A program made the translations under genes and the position numbers. The notes below the pieces were generated by a model. The model ran no database searches and had not been told where the DNA came from. It was given only the letters and a program-made list of their open reading frames with translations. 45,765 nucleotides of DNA from RYN-428 sp035695715 (GTDB taxonomy: Bacteria; Planctomycetota; Phycisphaerae; Tepidisphaerales; Tepidisphaeraceae), in the NCBI GenBank assembly GCA_035695715.1, contig DASRRM010000321.1, positions 1 to 45,765 on the forward strand, given 5' to 3'. Below are positions 7,555 to 15,524 of the stretch, in pieces (positions within the stretch are counted from its first letter, which is position 1; each line of letters starts with the position of its first letter).

Positions 7555-9714
7555 ATGCGTTTCGCCCAAACCTATTCACTAGCGCTTTCCGGGGCGCTGC
7601 TGATGCTGCTGGCCTGGTCGGCTTACGGCGTTCCGAGCCGGGTCGTTGATGAACATCTTTGGGTGCTCAAGCCCGTCGTTCGGCCCAACGTTCCAGCGAC
7701 CAGCAGCGCCTCGCAGAATCCGATCGACGCTTTCATCGCCGCGGAGTATCAGCGCCGCGGACTTCGGCCGGCGCCGCAGGCCGACAAACGAACACTTTTG
7801 CGGCGGATTTATCTCGACCTCATCGGCATTCCGCCAACGCCCGACGAGCAGCAGGCGTTTGTTGATGATCCGTCGCCTGATGCCTACGAAAAAGTCGTCG
7901 ATCGGCTTTTGGCCAGCAACCAGCATGGCGTGCGCTACGCTCGGCATTGGCTGGACGTGCTGCGTTATAGCGACGCCGACGAGCGCATGGTGGCAGCGCC
8001 GGGGCTTTATCTTTGGCGCGACTGGGTCATCAATGCGCTCAACGATGATCTTCCCTACGACCAGTTCGTTCGCGCGCAGCTCACCGGCCGCCGGTCAGCC
8101 GTGCGTACGCAGATGACGGCAACCGGCGTGCGCGTGCCGATCGAGCCGCGGCCGGATGACATGTTTGCCCTGGGATTTCTCTCGCGCGGACAGGTCATTC
8201 GCGATGGGAAGGATCATGGCGAATTGGCGATCACCGCCGTCGAAACCGTTTCGACGGCATTCATGGGATTGACCGTCGGCTGCGCCAAATGCCACGATCA
8301 CATGTATGACCCGATCAAAAAGCGCGACTTTTATGCGATGAAAGCGCTGTTTGATCCGCTGGTGGTGAAGAAGGTGATCCTGGCGTCGCCGGCCGATGTG
8401 GTGGAAGCGGGGCGGGCGCAGGATGAACTGGATCGGCGGCGTGCCGCGTGCCAGAAGCCCATCGATGAATTGATCGAGCCATACCGCAAGAAGCTTTATG
8501 ACGACCGCGTGGCGATGCTGCCGGCGGATGTGCGGGCGATTATTCAAAAGCCGCAACAGAGCCGATCGGCGGCGGAGCAAAAAATCGCCGACGACTATTA
8601 CCCCGTGCTTCGCATCGATTCGGACAAGCTGACGGCGGCGATGCCGGAGCAGGTTCGGCGAAAATATGACGAATTGCAGCGCCAATTGAACGACGCCGGC
8701 GCTGGATTAAAGCGCCCGGCGCTCCCGGCGTTCTGGACGGTCGAGAGCGATCCAAAGAAGGAGTTGGAAAAGTGCTACGAGCTGACCAGCGGCGATGCCG
8801 ACCGGCCGGAATTGGATCATGAAGTGCAACCCGGCTGGCCTTTCGCGCCGAAGGATATCGACTTTCGCGAAGGGCGGCGCGAGGCGTTTAGCGAGTGGCT
8901 GACGGCAGAGGAAAACCCGGTGTTTGCGCGCGTGGCGGTCAATCGGCTCTGGCAATGGCATTTCGGTGAAGGCCTGCAAAAGCTGTCCAGCGATTTTGGC
9001 CACCTGGGCGGCGAGCCGTCCAACCCGGCGCTGCTCGATTGGCTTGCCGCGGAGTTTGTCGCGCGCGGCTATGACATGAAGCAGATGAGCAAGCTGATGG
9101 TGATGTCCGACACCTATAAGATGGCGTCGGCCGTCGATCCGGCCATTGCCGCGGCGGACATGAAAATCGACCCAGCGGATTCGTTCCTCTGGCATTATCG
9201 CCTTGAGCGCCTGGAGGCCGAGCCAATCTGGGATTCCATCCTTAGCGCCTCGGGCGATCTCGATTTGTCCGTCGGCGGTCCCTCATTCGACATTTCCGGC
9301 GGCGGGCGGGGCCGGCGGGCGAGGACAAGCACCAACCGCCGGGCGGCGTATATCGTGCGCGGCTATTCGACCGAGCGCGATGTGACGCCGGCGTTTTTGC
9401 AAACCTTTGACGTTGACGATGGCCGCACGCCTTGCCCGATGCGGACGCAAACCGTGACCGCGCCGCAGGCGCTGTTCATGATGAACAGCCCGCAGATCGA
9501 CGCGGCCGCGCAAAAATTCGCCGATCGGCTGCGCCAAAAATGCGGCGGCGATCTTCCCGCCGCCGTCGATCTCGGATATCGAATCACCCTTGCCCGGCCT
9601 CCATCGCCGGCCGAGGCGAAAGCGGCGCTGGAATATCTCGACGGAAAGCCGGAGCGGCTTAAGGGATTTGCATGGTTGCTGTTTAATCTGGATGAGTTTA
9701 TTTACTCGAAGTGA
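7555..9714 (+). CDS. DUF1549/DUF1553 (PSCyt2/PSD1) exported protein
   Basis: The start at 7555 (MRFAQTYSLALSGALLMLLAW) places the signal peptide at the N-terminus; an in-frame ATG at 7513 would add 14 residues ahead of it. The 719-residue product has a DUF1549 region (about 50-250) with LRRIYLDLIGIPPTPDE and WLDVLRY. It carries one heme-type CAKCH at 243-247 inside GLTVGCAKCHDHMYDPI. The C-terminal DUF1553 region (about 440-700) has FSEWLTAEENPVFARVAVNR and DFGHLGGEPSNPALLDWLA. The family is hallmark planctomycete, exported and of unproven function, and is usually encoded directly before a DUF1501 protein, as here. The gap to that partner is unusually long because it holds a large palindrome. 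Confidence 0.93.
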   Translation: MRFAQTYSLALSGALLMLLAWSAYGVPSRVVDEHLWVLKPVVRPNVPATSSASQNPIDAFIAAEYQRRGLRPAPQADKRTLLRRIYLDLIGIPPTPDEQQAFVDDPSPDAYEKVVDRLLASNQHGVRYARHWLDVLRYSDADERMVAAPGLYLWRDWVINALNDDLPYDQFVRAQLTGRRSAVRTQMTATGVRVPIEPRPDDMFALGFLSRGQVIRDGKDHGELAITAVETVSTAFMGLTVGCAKCHDHMYDPIKKRDFYAMKALFDPLVVKKVILASPADVVEAGRAQDELDRRRAACQKPIDELIEPYRKKLYDDRVAMLPADVRAIIQKPQQSRSAAEQKIADDYYPVLRIDSDKLTAAMPEQVRRKYDELQRQLNDAGAGLKRPALPAFWTVESDPKKELEKCYELTSGDADRPELDHEVQPGWPFAPKDIDFREGRREAFSEWLTAEENPVFARVAVNRLWQWHFGEGLQKLSSDFGHLGGEPSNPALLDWLAAEFVARGYDMKQMSKLMVMSDTYKMASAVDPAIAAADMKIDPADSFLWHYRLERLEAEPIWDSILSASGDLDLSVGGPSFDISGGGRGRRARTSTNRRAAYIVRGYSTERDVTPAFLQTFDVDDGRTPCPMRTQTVTAPQALFMMNSPQIDAAAQKFADRLRQKCGGDLPAAVDLGYRITLARPPSPAEAKAALEYLDGKPERLKGFAWLLFNLDEFIYSK

Positions 9715-9773
9715 GCGGTTTGTAGCGCAAGCGAGGAAACCGATTTGCAATTGTGTCTCCAAAGCTGAAGAAG

Positions 9774-9969
9774 CCTCCACGCCGGGGCAAGCGGCGCGCA
9801 CGATCGTGGTTAGCAAGATAGCGCCATCGCCGCGCCGCCCCGGATTTGCGAGGCGCGATTGCCGCGCCGAGATCGGATTTACGGAGCGTTGCGCAAATCC
9901 GGGGCGGCGCGGCGATAGCGCTTGTCTTGCTAACCACGGTTGTGCGCGCCGCTTGCCCCGGCGTGAAGG
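9774..9969. repeat. ~196-bp near-perfect palindrome (arms ~77 bp)
   Basis: The left arm (9774-9850), including GGGGCAAGCGGCGCGCAC, GTGGTTAGCAAGA and CGCCGCGCCGCCCCGGATTT, is repeated inverted in the right arm (9892-9969) with few mismatches. The ~41-base centre is itself partly palindromic (GGCGCGATTGCCGCGCC). It fills the gap between the DUF1549/1553 and DUF1501 genes. It could be a MITE-like element, a REP cluster, a structured RNA or an mRNA stabiliser/terminator between partners. Confidence 0.75.
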
Positions 9970-10019
9970 AATTTTCGCAAAAGCTGCTCAGTTTGAGTAT
10001 TTACGTGCGGTGAGCTGAT

Positions 10020-11411
10020 ATGGACTTTTCCAAACCTTATCCCATTGGTCATATCTCGCGCCGGCGTTTGCTTCACCAAAGTGCGGGCGGATTCCTGGGG
10101 CTGGCGCTGGGCGCAATGTGGGCACAGGCGGGGGAGATTCCCAATGCGATTTCCGGGCCGCATTTTCCGCCTCGCGCTAAATCTGTCATCTTCCTTTTCA
10201 TGTGCGGCGGCGTAAGCCATATCGATACGTTCGACCCCAAGGGCAATAAATGGGCGGGAAAGTTGATCGACGTCGTGGGATTTGGAGACAACCGCGCCGC
10301 GATGCAGCGGCCGGTGATCCCGTGCCATCGCACTTTCACCCGCTATGGCAAAGCGGGCACGCCGGTGTCGGATTGGTTCCCCCACATTGGCGGCGTGATC
10401 GATGATATCGCGGTGGTGCGCTCGATGTGGTGCAATGAGCCGAACCATTTTCCCGCCGTGATCGAAACCAGCACCGGCCACCGCGGGCGGCAGTTCGATC
10501 ATCCGACTTTTGGAAGCTGGATCAGCTATGCGCTGGGCAGCGCCAACAAAAATCTGCCGACGTTTGTGAACATCGGCCGGCCATCGTCTCCGGTGCAGTT
10601 GACCGGCGGATATCTGGGCGCGCAGGTGGCGGCGACGCCTTTCCAGATCGGCCCAACGCCTATTCCGAATTTGCAGCCGCCGCCGGGCGCAACGGCCGCG
10701 GAGCGCGATCGGCAGATGCAGGCGCTGGAAGCGCTCAACCACGATTTCCGCGAGCAATATGCGATCAATTCCGATATTGCCGCCCGCGCCAAGGCGTATG
10801 AACTGGCGGGGCGGATGCAGCTATCCGCCCCCGAAGCGGTCGACTTGTCGCACGAGCCGCAAAATGTGCTCGACCTGTACGGCATCGGCAAACAGCCGAC
10901 CGATGAATTCGGCCGCCAGCTTTTGCTGGCCCGGCGATTGGCTGAGCGCGGCGTGCGCTTCGTGCAAATCTGCCACGCCGGGGGCGGCAACGGCGGATGG
11001 GACGCCCACGGCGACATCAACACCCACGCCCCGCTTTGCCGGGCCACCGACCAGCCGATCGCCGGCCTGATTTCCGATCTAAAACAGCGCGGCATGCTGG
11101 ATGAAACGCTGGTGGTGTGGACGAGCGAATTCGGCCGCAGTCCCTGGTCGCAAAACACCACCGGCCGCGATCACAATCCCAAGGGATATTCAACCTGGCT
11201 TGCCGGCGGCGGCATTAAAGGCGGCGTGGTTCACGGCGCAACCGACGAATTCGGCTACAAAGCGGTCAAAGATCCCCATTACTGCGGCGACCTCCACGCC
11301 ACCCTCCTGCAACAACTCGGCCTCGATTACACGAAAATGCAGGTCGTGGCACTGGGCCGGACGATGAAGCTGGTGGAGGATGGGGAGCCGATTGGGGAGA
11401 TTTTGAGCTGA
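10020..11411 (+). CDS. DUF1501 (sulfatase-like fold) exported protein, Tat-type signal
   Basis: The 463-residue protein starts with a twin-arginine-like signal (ISRRRLLHQSAGGFLGLALG, residues 10-29) and so is probably exported folded. DUF1501 signatures include FLFMCGGVSHIDTFDPKGNKWAG (about 59-81), WVTSEFGRSP-like WTSEFGRSPWSQNTTGRDHNP (about 367-387) and GGGIKGGVVHGATDEFGYKAV. The family resembles alkaline-phosphatase/sulfatase-fold proteins and always accompanies DUF1549/1553 proteins in planctomycetes. Its substrate is unknown. It is probably co-expressed with the preceding gene, although the long palindrome in between may separate or tune their expression. Confidence 0.93.
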   Translation: MDFSKPYPIGHISRRRLLHQSAGGFLGLALGAMWAQAGEIPNAISGPHFPPRAKSVIFLFMCGGVSHIDTFDPKGNKWAGKLIDVVGFGDNRAAMQRPVIPCHRTFTRYGKAGTPVSDWFPHIGGVIDDIAVVRSMWCNEPNHFPAVIETSTGHRGRQFDHPTFGSWISYALGSANKNLPTFVNIGRPSSPVQLTGGYLGAQVAATPFQIGPTPIPNLQPPPGATAAERDRQMQALEALNHDFREQYAINSDIAARAKAYELAGRMQLSAPEAVDLSHEPQNVLDLYGIGKQPTDEFGRQLLLARRLAERGVRFVQICHAGGGNGGWDAHGDINTHAPLCRATDQPIAGLISDLKQRGMLDETLVVWTSEFGRSPWSQNTTGRDHNPKGYSTWLAGGGIKGGVVHGATDEFGYKAVKDPHYCGDLHATLLQQLGLDYTKMQVVALGRTMKLVEDGEPIGEILS

Positions 11412-11432
11412 GCGAAAAAGGGGCCGTATCCC

Positions 11433-11960
11433 ATGATGCCACTACCAACCCATCTGAAGGATTGCATTGTTCCTGACGAAACAACCATCGATGAGACGAA
11501 CCTTGCTGGAAGGATTCGTTGCGATTGCGAAAGTTTGAAGTTCCAATTCCTTTATCCCGGACAAACTAATACGTGGAACGGCGAGATCGGCCCGTGTACC
11601 GCCGAGATCGGCGGCAAATTTTTCTTCTTGATCCGTGCGCGCTGCGCTGACTGCGGAAAGGAACACCTTCTCATTGACAGCGACTTTCACGGGTGGGATG
11701 GCTTTGTAGGCCACCGCCCGGAACAAGCTTCACTTCCTCGGCCTCCGTTAGTCGTCTGGAACTGCGTGAGTTGTGGCGGTCGCGATCACTACGGTCGCAT
11801 TGAAATAGAAACTGAAGGCAAAGAGCTCTGCCTGGAAGAGGCCCACGGCGCGATCGCTGAGGACCGTTGGCAGGATGCGTTCGGGTGGTTCACGATTTCG
11901 ATCGAGTGCGCCAACTGCGGGAAAAAATCGCCCGAGTGGATGTCGTTGGAAACGATGTAG
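11433..11960 (+). CDS. Cysteine-rich (multiple CxxC) protein of unknown function
   Basis: The 175-residue protein contains CDC near residue 30, CADCGK near 72, CVSCGG near 111 and CANCGKKSPEW near 160. These spaced CxxC pairs suggest two zinc-binding folds. No signal peptide or membrane segment is present, so it is probably cytoplasmic. It lies 21 bases past the DUF1501 stop, with AAAAAGGGG upstream of the ATG. I do not recognise the family. Its place next to SUKH and barstar genes raises the possibility of an immunity-type protein, but that is guilt by association. Confidence 0.6.
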   Translation: MMPLPTHLKDCIVPDETTIDETNLAGRIRCDCESLKFQFLYPGQTNTWNGEIGPCTAEIGGKFFFLIRARCADCGKEHLLIDSDFHGWDGFVGHRPEQASLPRPPLVVWNCVSCGGRDHYGRIEIETEGKELCLEEAHGAIAEDRWQDAFGWFTISIECANCGKKSPEWMSLETM

Positions 11961-12097
11961 GCGTGCCATGGAACGTGCGGATAACCCGCGACCAGAACGA
12001 GGGTGCTATCGCCGTACGGTCCACCTTGGCGGACGCGTTCATTGCCACCTTGTTCCAGCTAGCCATGTCGTCCGTCGGATTCGTCGTGAACTAATAA

Positions 12098-12164
12098 CGC
12101 GGGAGATACCTTCGAATCCTTCGTCTCTTCGCGCCTTCGCGTCAAACTCGATTTGCGGGCGCGG
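12098..12164. repeat. Dispersed repeat, inverted copy of 2418-2485
   Basis: CGCGCCTTCGCGTCAAACTCG (with one extra base near the end) and CCTTCGTCTCTTCG match the reverse complement of 2418-2485. It lies in the 266-bp gap between the CxxC gene and the 3' end of cimA (11961-12226), in which no gene is seen. Confidence 0.6.
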
Positions 12165-12226
12165 CGTCCGCAGCATTTCGCGCCAAACGCGCCCGGAAAA
12201 ACACGTTCTGCCTTAACACGTCGACC

Positions 12227-13828
12227 CTACATTTGCTTTATCGCCTCTTCTTCGTGAATCAAATGATACTCGTACGCATCCACCAGCGCCTGCCAGCTGG
12301 CGTCGATGATGTTCTGGCTGACGCCTATAGTGCCGAAGACTTCCTTGGCGCCGTCGGCGCATTCGCGGCGGCATTCGATTATCACGCGCACGCTGGCGGC
12401 GGTCTCATCGTTGCTGTTGATCACCCGGACCTTGTAATCGATCAAATGCACCCGGTCGATCGCGCCAAAGTGCGGCTTGAGCGCCTTGCGCAACGCGCCG
12501 TCCAGCGCGTTCACCGGGCCATCCCCCTCGGCAACCTTGTGTTCGTCAGTCGTGTTCACGCGAAGCTTGACGGTCGCCTCGGATACCGCCTCCAGTGTGT
12601 CCCATTTTAAGACCGTCACGCGATAATGATGCAGGTCGAAGAACTTGCGGTATCGGTTGATCGCCTTCCGCACCAGCAATTCAAAGCTCGCCTCGGCGGC
12701 CTCGAATTGATACCCCTGGTTTTCCAGTTCCTGCACTTTTTCCAGCACCTTGCGCAACGTCGCCTTGTCGGATTCGATGTCGAATTTCTTCCCCGCCTTG
12801 GCGGCGATGTTGCTCGCGCCGGACATCTCGCTGATCAGAATCTTCCGCGTGTTGCCGACCGTTTCGGGCTTGATGTGCTCGTAGGTGCTGACGTCTTTCT
12901 GAACGGCATGGACGTGCATCCCGCCCTTGTGGGCAAAGGCACTGGCGCCGACATAAGGCTGGCCGGAAACCAAATTGAGATTGGCCGTTTCGTAGACAAA
13001 GCGCGAGGCATCGGTGATATGCGCCAGCGTGCCGGGCAGGAGGCAATCGTGGCCATACTTCAGTTGAAGATTGGCGACGAGGGGGATGAGATCCATGTTG
13101 CCGCAGCGCTCGCCGACGCCGTTCACCGTGCCTTGCGCGTGGGATGCGCCGCTGCGGATGGCGGCCAGGGCATTGGCAATCGCCAGGCCGGCGTCGTTGT
13201 GCGTGTGGATGCCGATCCGGCAATCGGTGCGCTGGCGCACCGCGTCCACCGCCTCGGCGATTTGCTCGGGCATCGTGCCGCCGTTGGTATCGCACAACGC
13301 CAGGACCGATGCCCCGGCTTCGGTGGCTGCGACGAGCGTGCGCAAGGCGTAATCGCGGTTGGAGCGGAAGGTGTCGAAGAAATGCTCGGCGTCGTAAACC
13401 ACCTGCCGCCCGGCGGACTTCATCAGCCGAACCGAATCGCCGATCATCGCCAGATTTTCCTCCGGCGTTACATTCAGCACCATCTTCGCCTGATAATCGC
13501 TGCTCTTGCCGACCAGCGTGACGACCGGAGTGTCCGCCTCCAGCAGCGCCTTCATGCCCGGGTCTTCCTCGGCCTTAACGCCACGGCGGCGGGTCATGCC
13601 AAACGCCGAGACTTTCGCATGATGCAGGCAAAGGCCTTTCACTTCCTGAAAAAACGCGGCGTCCTTGGGATTGGAAAGCGGAAAGCCGCCCTCAATGTAA
13701 TCCACGCCCAGCTCGTCGAGCTTTTTGGCGATCAGCAGCTTGTCATGAAGCGAGAGATTAAACCCTTCGCCTTGGGTCCCGTCGCGAAGGGTGGTGTCGT
13801 AGATTTCGATCCGGCGTTTTTCGCTCAT
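12227..13828 (-). CDS. cimA: (R)-citramalate synthase
   Basis: The enzyme condenses acetyl-CoA with pyruvate to citramalate, the first step of the threonine-independent isoleucine pathway. The protein (533 aa) begins MSEKRRIEIYDTTLRDGTQG. It has the DRE-TIM/HMGL active-site motif (DTTLRDGTQGEG, residues 10-21), the metal-binding IGIHTHNDAGLAIANAL, GTVNGVGERCGN, and a LeuA-type C-terminal regulatory domain (about 400-530) of the kind that binds the feedback inhibitor. ATG 13828 has AAGG about 10 bases upstream; a GTG at 13849 would add 7 residues. The length and the FPLSNPKD and LALCDTNGGT variants fit the CimA (LeuA-like) clade rather than LeuA. Its leader encodes an Ile-rich peptide and a terminator (13856-13981), so transcription is probably attenuated by charged tRNA-Ile. 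Confidence 0.93.
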   Translation of the reverse strand: MSEKRRIEIYDTTLRDGTQGEGFNLSLHDKLLIAKKLDELGVDYIEGGFPLSNPKDAAFFQEVKGLCLHHAKVSAFGMTRRRGVKAEEDPGMKALLEADTPVVTLVGKSSDYQAKMVLNVTPEENLAMIGDSVRLMKSAGRQVVYDAEHFFDTFRSNRDYALRTLVAATEAGASVLALCDTNGGTMPEQIAEAVDAVRQRTDCRIGIHTHNDAGLAIANALAAIRSGASHAQGTVNGVGERCGNMDLIPLVANLQLKYGHDCLLPGTLAHITDASRFVYETANLNLVSGQPYVGASAFAHKGGMHVHAVQKDVSTYEHIKPETVGNTRKILISEMSGASNIAAKAGKKFDIESDKATLRKVLEKVQELENQGYQFEAAEASFELLVRKAINRYRKFFDLHHYRVTVLKWDTLEAVSEATVKLRVNTTDEHKVAEGDGPVNALDGALRKALKPHFGAIDRVHLIDYKVRVINSNDETAASVRVIIECRRECADGAKEVFGTIGVSQNIIDASWQALVDAYEYHLIHEEEAIKQM

Positions 13829-13855
13829 GTCCGCACCTTGTGAAGTCACGTCTAT

Positions 13856-13888
13856 AAAAACAAAAAGCCCTGCCGAGAAGGGCAGGGC
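13856..13888 (-). terminator. Intrinsic terminator in the cimA leader (attenuator)
   Basis: On the minus strand the stem GCCCTGCC-CTTCTC-GGCAGGGC (13888-13867) is directly followed by TTTTTGTTTTT (13866-13856). This is a strong Rho-independent terminator. It ends 27 bases before the cimA ATG, so any transcript from the promoter at 13990-14019 must read through it to reach cimA. Confidence 0.9.
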
Positions 13889-13970
13889 CGGGAAAATTCT
13901 GAAAAATCAAACGCCTCGGCCTTACCCGCGATGTCGTGGGATAATAATAATGCGGTTGGCGTCGGGGGTC
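13886..13970 (-). promoter_or_regulatory. Alternative hairpins of the cimA attenuator (regions 1:2 and 2:3)
   Basis: On the minus strand, ACCCCCGA (13970-13963, region 1) can pair with TCGCGGGT (just after the Ile codons, region 2), with one mismatch, enclosing the Ile codons. GGCCGAGG (13921-13914) can pair with CCCGGCC (13892-13886), with one bulged base. This second pairing overlaps the 5' arm of the terminator and so would act as antiterminator. A ribosome stalled on the Ile codons would mask region 1 and free the downstream segment. The folding is by eye only. Confidence 0.65.
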
Positions 13971-13981
13971 GTGTGGGCCAT
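13922..13981 (-). CDS. Ile-rich attenuator leader peptide of cimA
   Basis: The 19-codon reading frame encodes MAHTTPDANRIIIIPRHRG and stops with TAA. Four Ile codons in a row (ATT ATT ATT ATC, 13951-13940) lie exactly where ribosome stalling would alter the downstream fold. It is followed by the antiterminator/terminator pair and then cimA, an isoleucine-pathway gene. The match between codon run and pathway is the main evidence. The predicted promoter puts the transcript 5' end within a base or two of this ATG, so the peptide may be translated from a leaderless mRNA. No start alternatives were seen. Confidence 0.85.
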   Translation of the reverse strand: MAHTTPDANRIIIIPRHRG

Positions 13982-13989
13982 GGGCGAGA

Positions 13990-14019
13990 ACAATACACCA
14001 AAAGTGGACGGCGCGTCAA
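13990..14019 (-). promoter_or_regulatory. Predicted promoter of the cimA leader
   Basis: On the minus strand: TTGACG (14019-14014), 18-base spacer, TATTGT (13995-13990). Initiation 7-8 bases downstream would fall at about 13982, adjacent to the leader-peptide ATG at 13981. Confidence 0.65.
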
Positions 14020-14121
14020 ATCACCGCTTCCTCGTAGCTGAACCGATGTATTCTTCGGAGATTTTGTGAGAGACTAAGGGCCTGATGACCTCTCTGCCTC
14101 CTCACGCACGGAGATAGCGTC

Positions 14122-14772
14122 ATGGCACAAGCAAAGTTTCCTTGGCGCGACGGACGGTCGCTTGATGAGGTGCTGGTTGATTGCCGGCGATGGCTTGAAC
14201 GCAAGCGGCTTATCACGAAGGGCGGCGGATGTAGCGGCACCGACCTCAAATTATTACACAAACGGCTGGGAAGCGAATTTCCAGTCGTCGTGCGCCAGTT
14301 CCTGCTTGCGGTGCAGCCAATTCCGATGTGGCCTGATGATGGAAAGGGGGGGCTGAATGAAGCCGGGCCGGATGAGTTCTTTTTCTATGGCGCTGAGCGG
14401 TCTGAGTTGAAATGGCAGTCCCTGTCCGATTGGGTGCCGGAGTCCGATTGGTCTGCCGCCAGCGGACTGGCAATCGGGCAGTCGGGCTATGGCGACGCCT
14501 TTTTTTGGGTGAAAGGCCACCGAGTGCATCCGGACGGCTGCATCGCCATCGACGATCATGAGGGAGACCCGCAATATTACGTCCTGGCCCGCTCGTTGCC
14601 GGAATTTGTCGGGAAGGTGGTCCGCCTCAAAGGGCTAAGCCCTCGTGCACTCGACGATTTCGATGATGATGAAGGCGATGAAGAAGACATTGCGGACATG
14701 TTCAGCACGGAAAACCTGGAATTATTCCGCGCAGAGCATGCCGAACTCAATCCGACTTTGAAGCGTTTGTGA
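14122..14772 (+). CDS. SMI1/KNR4 (SUKH) family protein
   Basis: The 216-residue cytoplasmic protein has SUKH-type features: LKLLHKRLGSEFPVVVRQFLLAV (about 48-70), then IPMWPDDGKGGLN and a tryptophan/aromatic-rich core (EFFFYGAERSELKWQSLSDW, AIGQSGYGDAFFW, PDGCIAIDDHEGDPQYYVLARSLPEFV). A highly acidic stretch near the C-terminus (DDFDDDEGDEEDIADMF) follows. SUKH proteins often serve as immunity proteins against polymorphic or contact-dependent toxins, but no toxin gene is adjacent. GGAGATAGCGTC lies before the ATG. It is divergent from cimA and starts a run of small genes (zinc ribbon, barstar) that may be an immunity island. Assignment to SUKH is from motif resemblance. Confidence 0.65.
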   Translation: MAQAKFPWRDGRSLDEVLVDCRRWLERKRLITKGGGCSGTDLKLLHKRLGSEFPVVVRQFLLAVQPIPMWPDDGKGGLNEAGPDEFFFYGAERSELKWQSLSDWVPESDWSAASGLAIGQSGYGDAFFWVKGHRVHPDGCIAIDDHEGDPQYYVLARSLPEFVGKVVRLKGLSPRALDDFDDDEGDEEDIADMFSTENLELFRAEHAELNPTLKRL

Positions 14773-14786
14773 AGTGATCCCAGCAC

Positions 14787-15149
14787 ATGAACACCAGCAC
14801 GCCATCCGTTATGCGACCGTCACATGTCCATCCCGACCGCATTCCCCAACGGCGTGATCGCATGATCGATGGCCCGGCCATGCAGACCATCGGCACGGCC
14901 GCCTTTGTATCATTGTTACTCGCACTGGTGTTTTTCCCGCCGCTTGGGCTGCTCCTTGGATATATCGGCCTGCCAATAGCCTTGTTCATTTGCATGATCC
15001 CGCTCTATCAAGGCCGGCGGAAAGTCCTCGCGCGAAAGCGGCGCTGGCAGGCATTGCGCGGCGAATGCCCGCACTGCGGGTATGATCTGCGGCAATCGAC
15101 CGGACAATGTCCGGAATGCGGGGAAATGATTGCCTCTCCGGGACTGTGA
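14787..15149 (+). CDS. Small zinc-ribbon membrane protein
   Basis: The protein (up to 120 aa) has two membrane segments (about 32-50 TIGTAAFVSLLLALVFFPP and 52-72 LGLLLGYIGLPIALFICMIPL). A C-terminal zinc ribbon follows with CPHCGYDLRQSTGQCPECGE (about 94-113). It has the same 'CPxCxYxLR...CPECG' signature as the protein at 5038 but with the order of domains reversed. The start is uncertain: ATGs at 14787, 14862 and 14880 are in frame, and the later ones give a tighter membrane protein. It lies 14 bases after the SUKH gene. Function unknown. Confidence 0.65.
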   Translation: MNTSTPSVMRPSHVHPDRIPQRRDRMIDGPAMQTIGTAAFVSLLLALVFFPPLGLLLGYIGLPIALFICMIPLYQGRRKVLARKRRWQALRGECPHCGYDLRQSTGQCPECGEMIASPGL

Positions 15150-15174
15150 ACGGCCGTAAAGTATCGGGACAAAA

Positions 15175-15504
15175 ATGCCAGTAATTCGTATAGATGGTTC
15201 ACGACTCCTCGACTGGGACGACTTCCATACCGTCTTTGCATCTACTTTCGGCTTCCCCGAATTCTACGGTCGCAACATGAACGCGTGGATCGACTGCATG
15301 ACGGATTTGAGTGATGATACGGGAATGACAACGGTTCGTGGTTCGCCCGCCGATCCGGTTGTGCTTTGCCTTGACAATATCAATGCCGTCCCAGCAGAAA
15401 TCTATGACGCTTTGGTTGAATGCTCTGCGTTCGTTAACTGGCGTCGCCTTGAAGCTGGCAACCCCGCAGTGCTCATACTGGCATTCAGCCGGAGCGGTCA
15501 TTGA
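15175..15504 (+). CDS. Barstar-family (barnase inhibitor) protein
   Basis: The 109-residue protein has the barstar signature: an N-terminal strand VIRIDGSRLLDWDDFHTVFA, then FGFPEFYGRNMNAWIDCMTDL (residues 26-46), matching the 'FP.YYG.N.DAL.D.L' helix that blocks the ribonuclease active site. The C-terminal strand PAVLILAF follows. Barstars bind and neutralise barnase-type RNases. No barnase-like gene is visible within the window, so this is an orphan inhibitor, perhaps an immunity gene against neighbours' toxins or part of a contracted toxin locus. The ribosome binding site is weak (GGGACAAAA). It is convergent with the antitoxin-like gene 20 bases downstream. Confidence 0.85.
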   Translation: MPVIRIDGSRLLDWDDFHTVFASTFGFPEFYGRNMNAWIDCMTDLSDDTGMTTVRGSPADPVVLCLDNINAVPAEIYDALVECSAFVNWRRLEAGNPAVLILAFSRSGH

Positions 15505-15524
15505 CCGGATCAAGCGCCGGGAGT

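Noticed and set aside
12626..13843. A long plus-strand frame antisense to cimA
   Set aside because: Mirror of a G+C-rich codon pattern; no domain or start signal, while cimA is unmistakable.
13828..13849. The GTG at 13849 as cimA start
   Set aside because: ATG 13828 has a ribosome binding site and matches the usual N-terminus; the seven extra residues are not conserved-looking.
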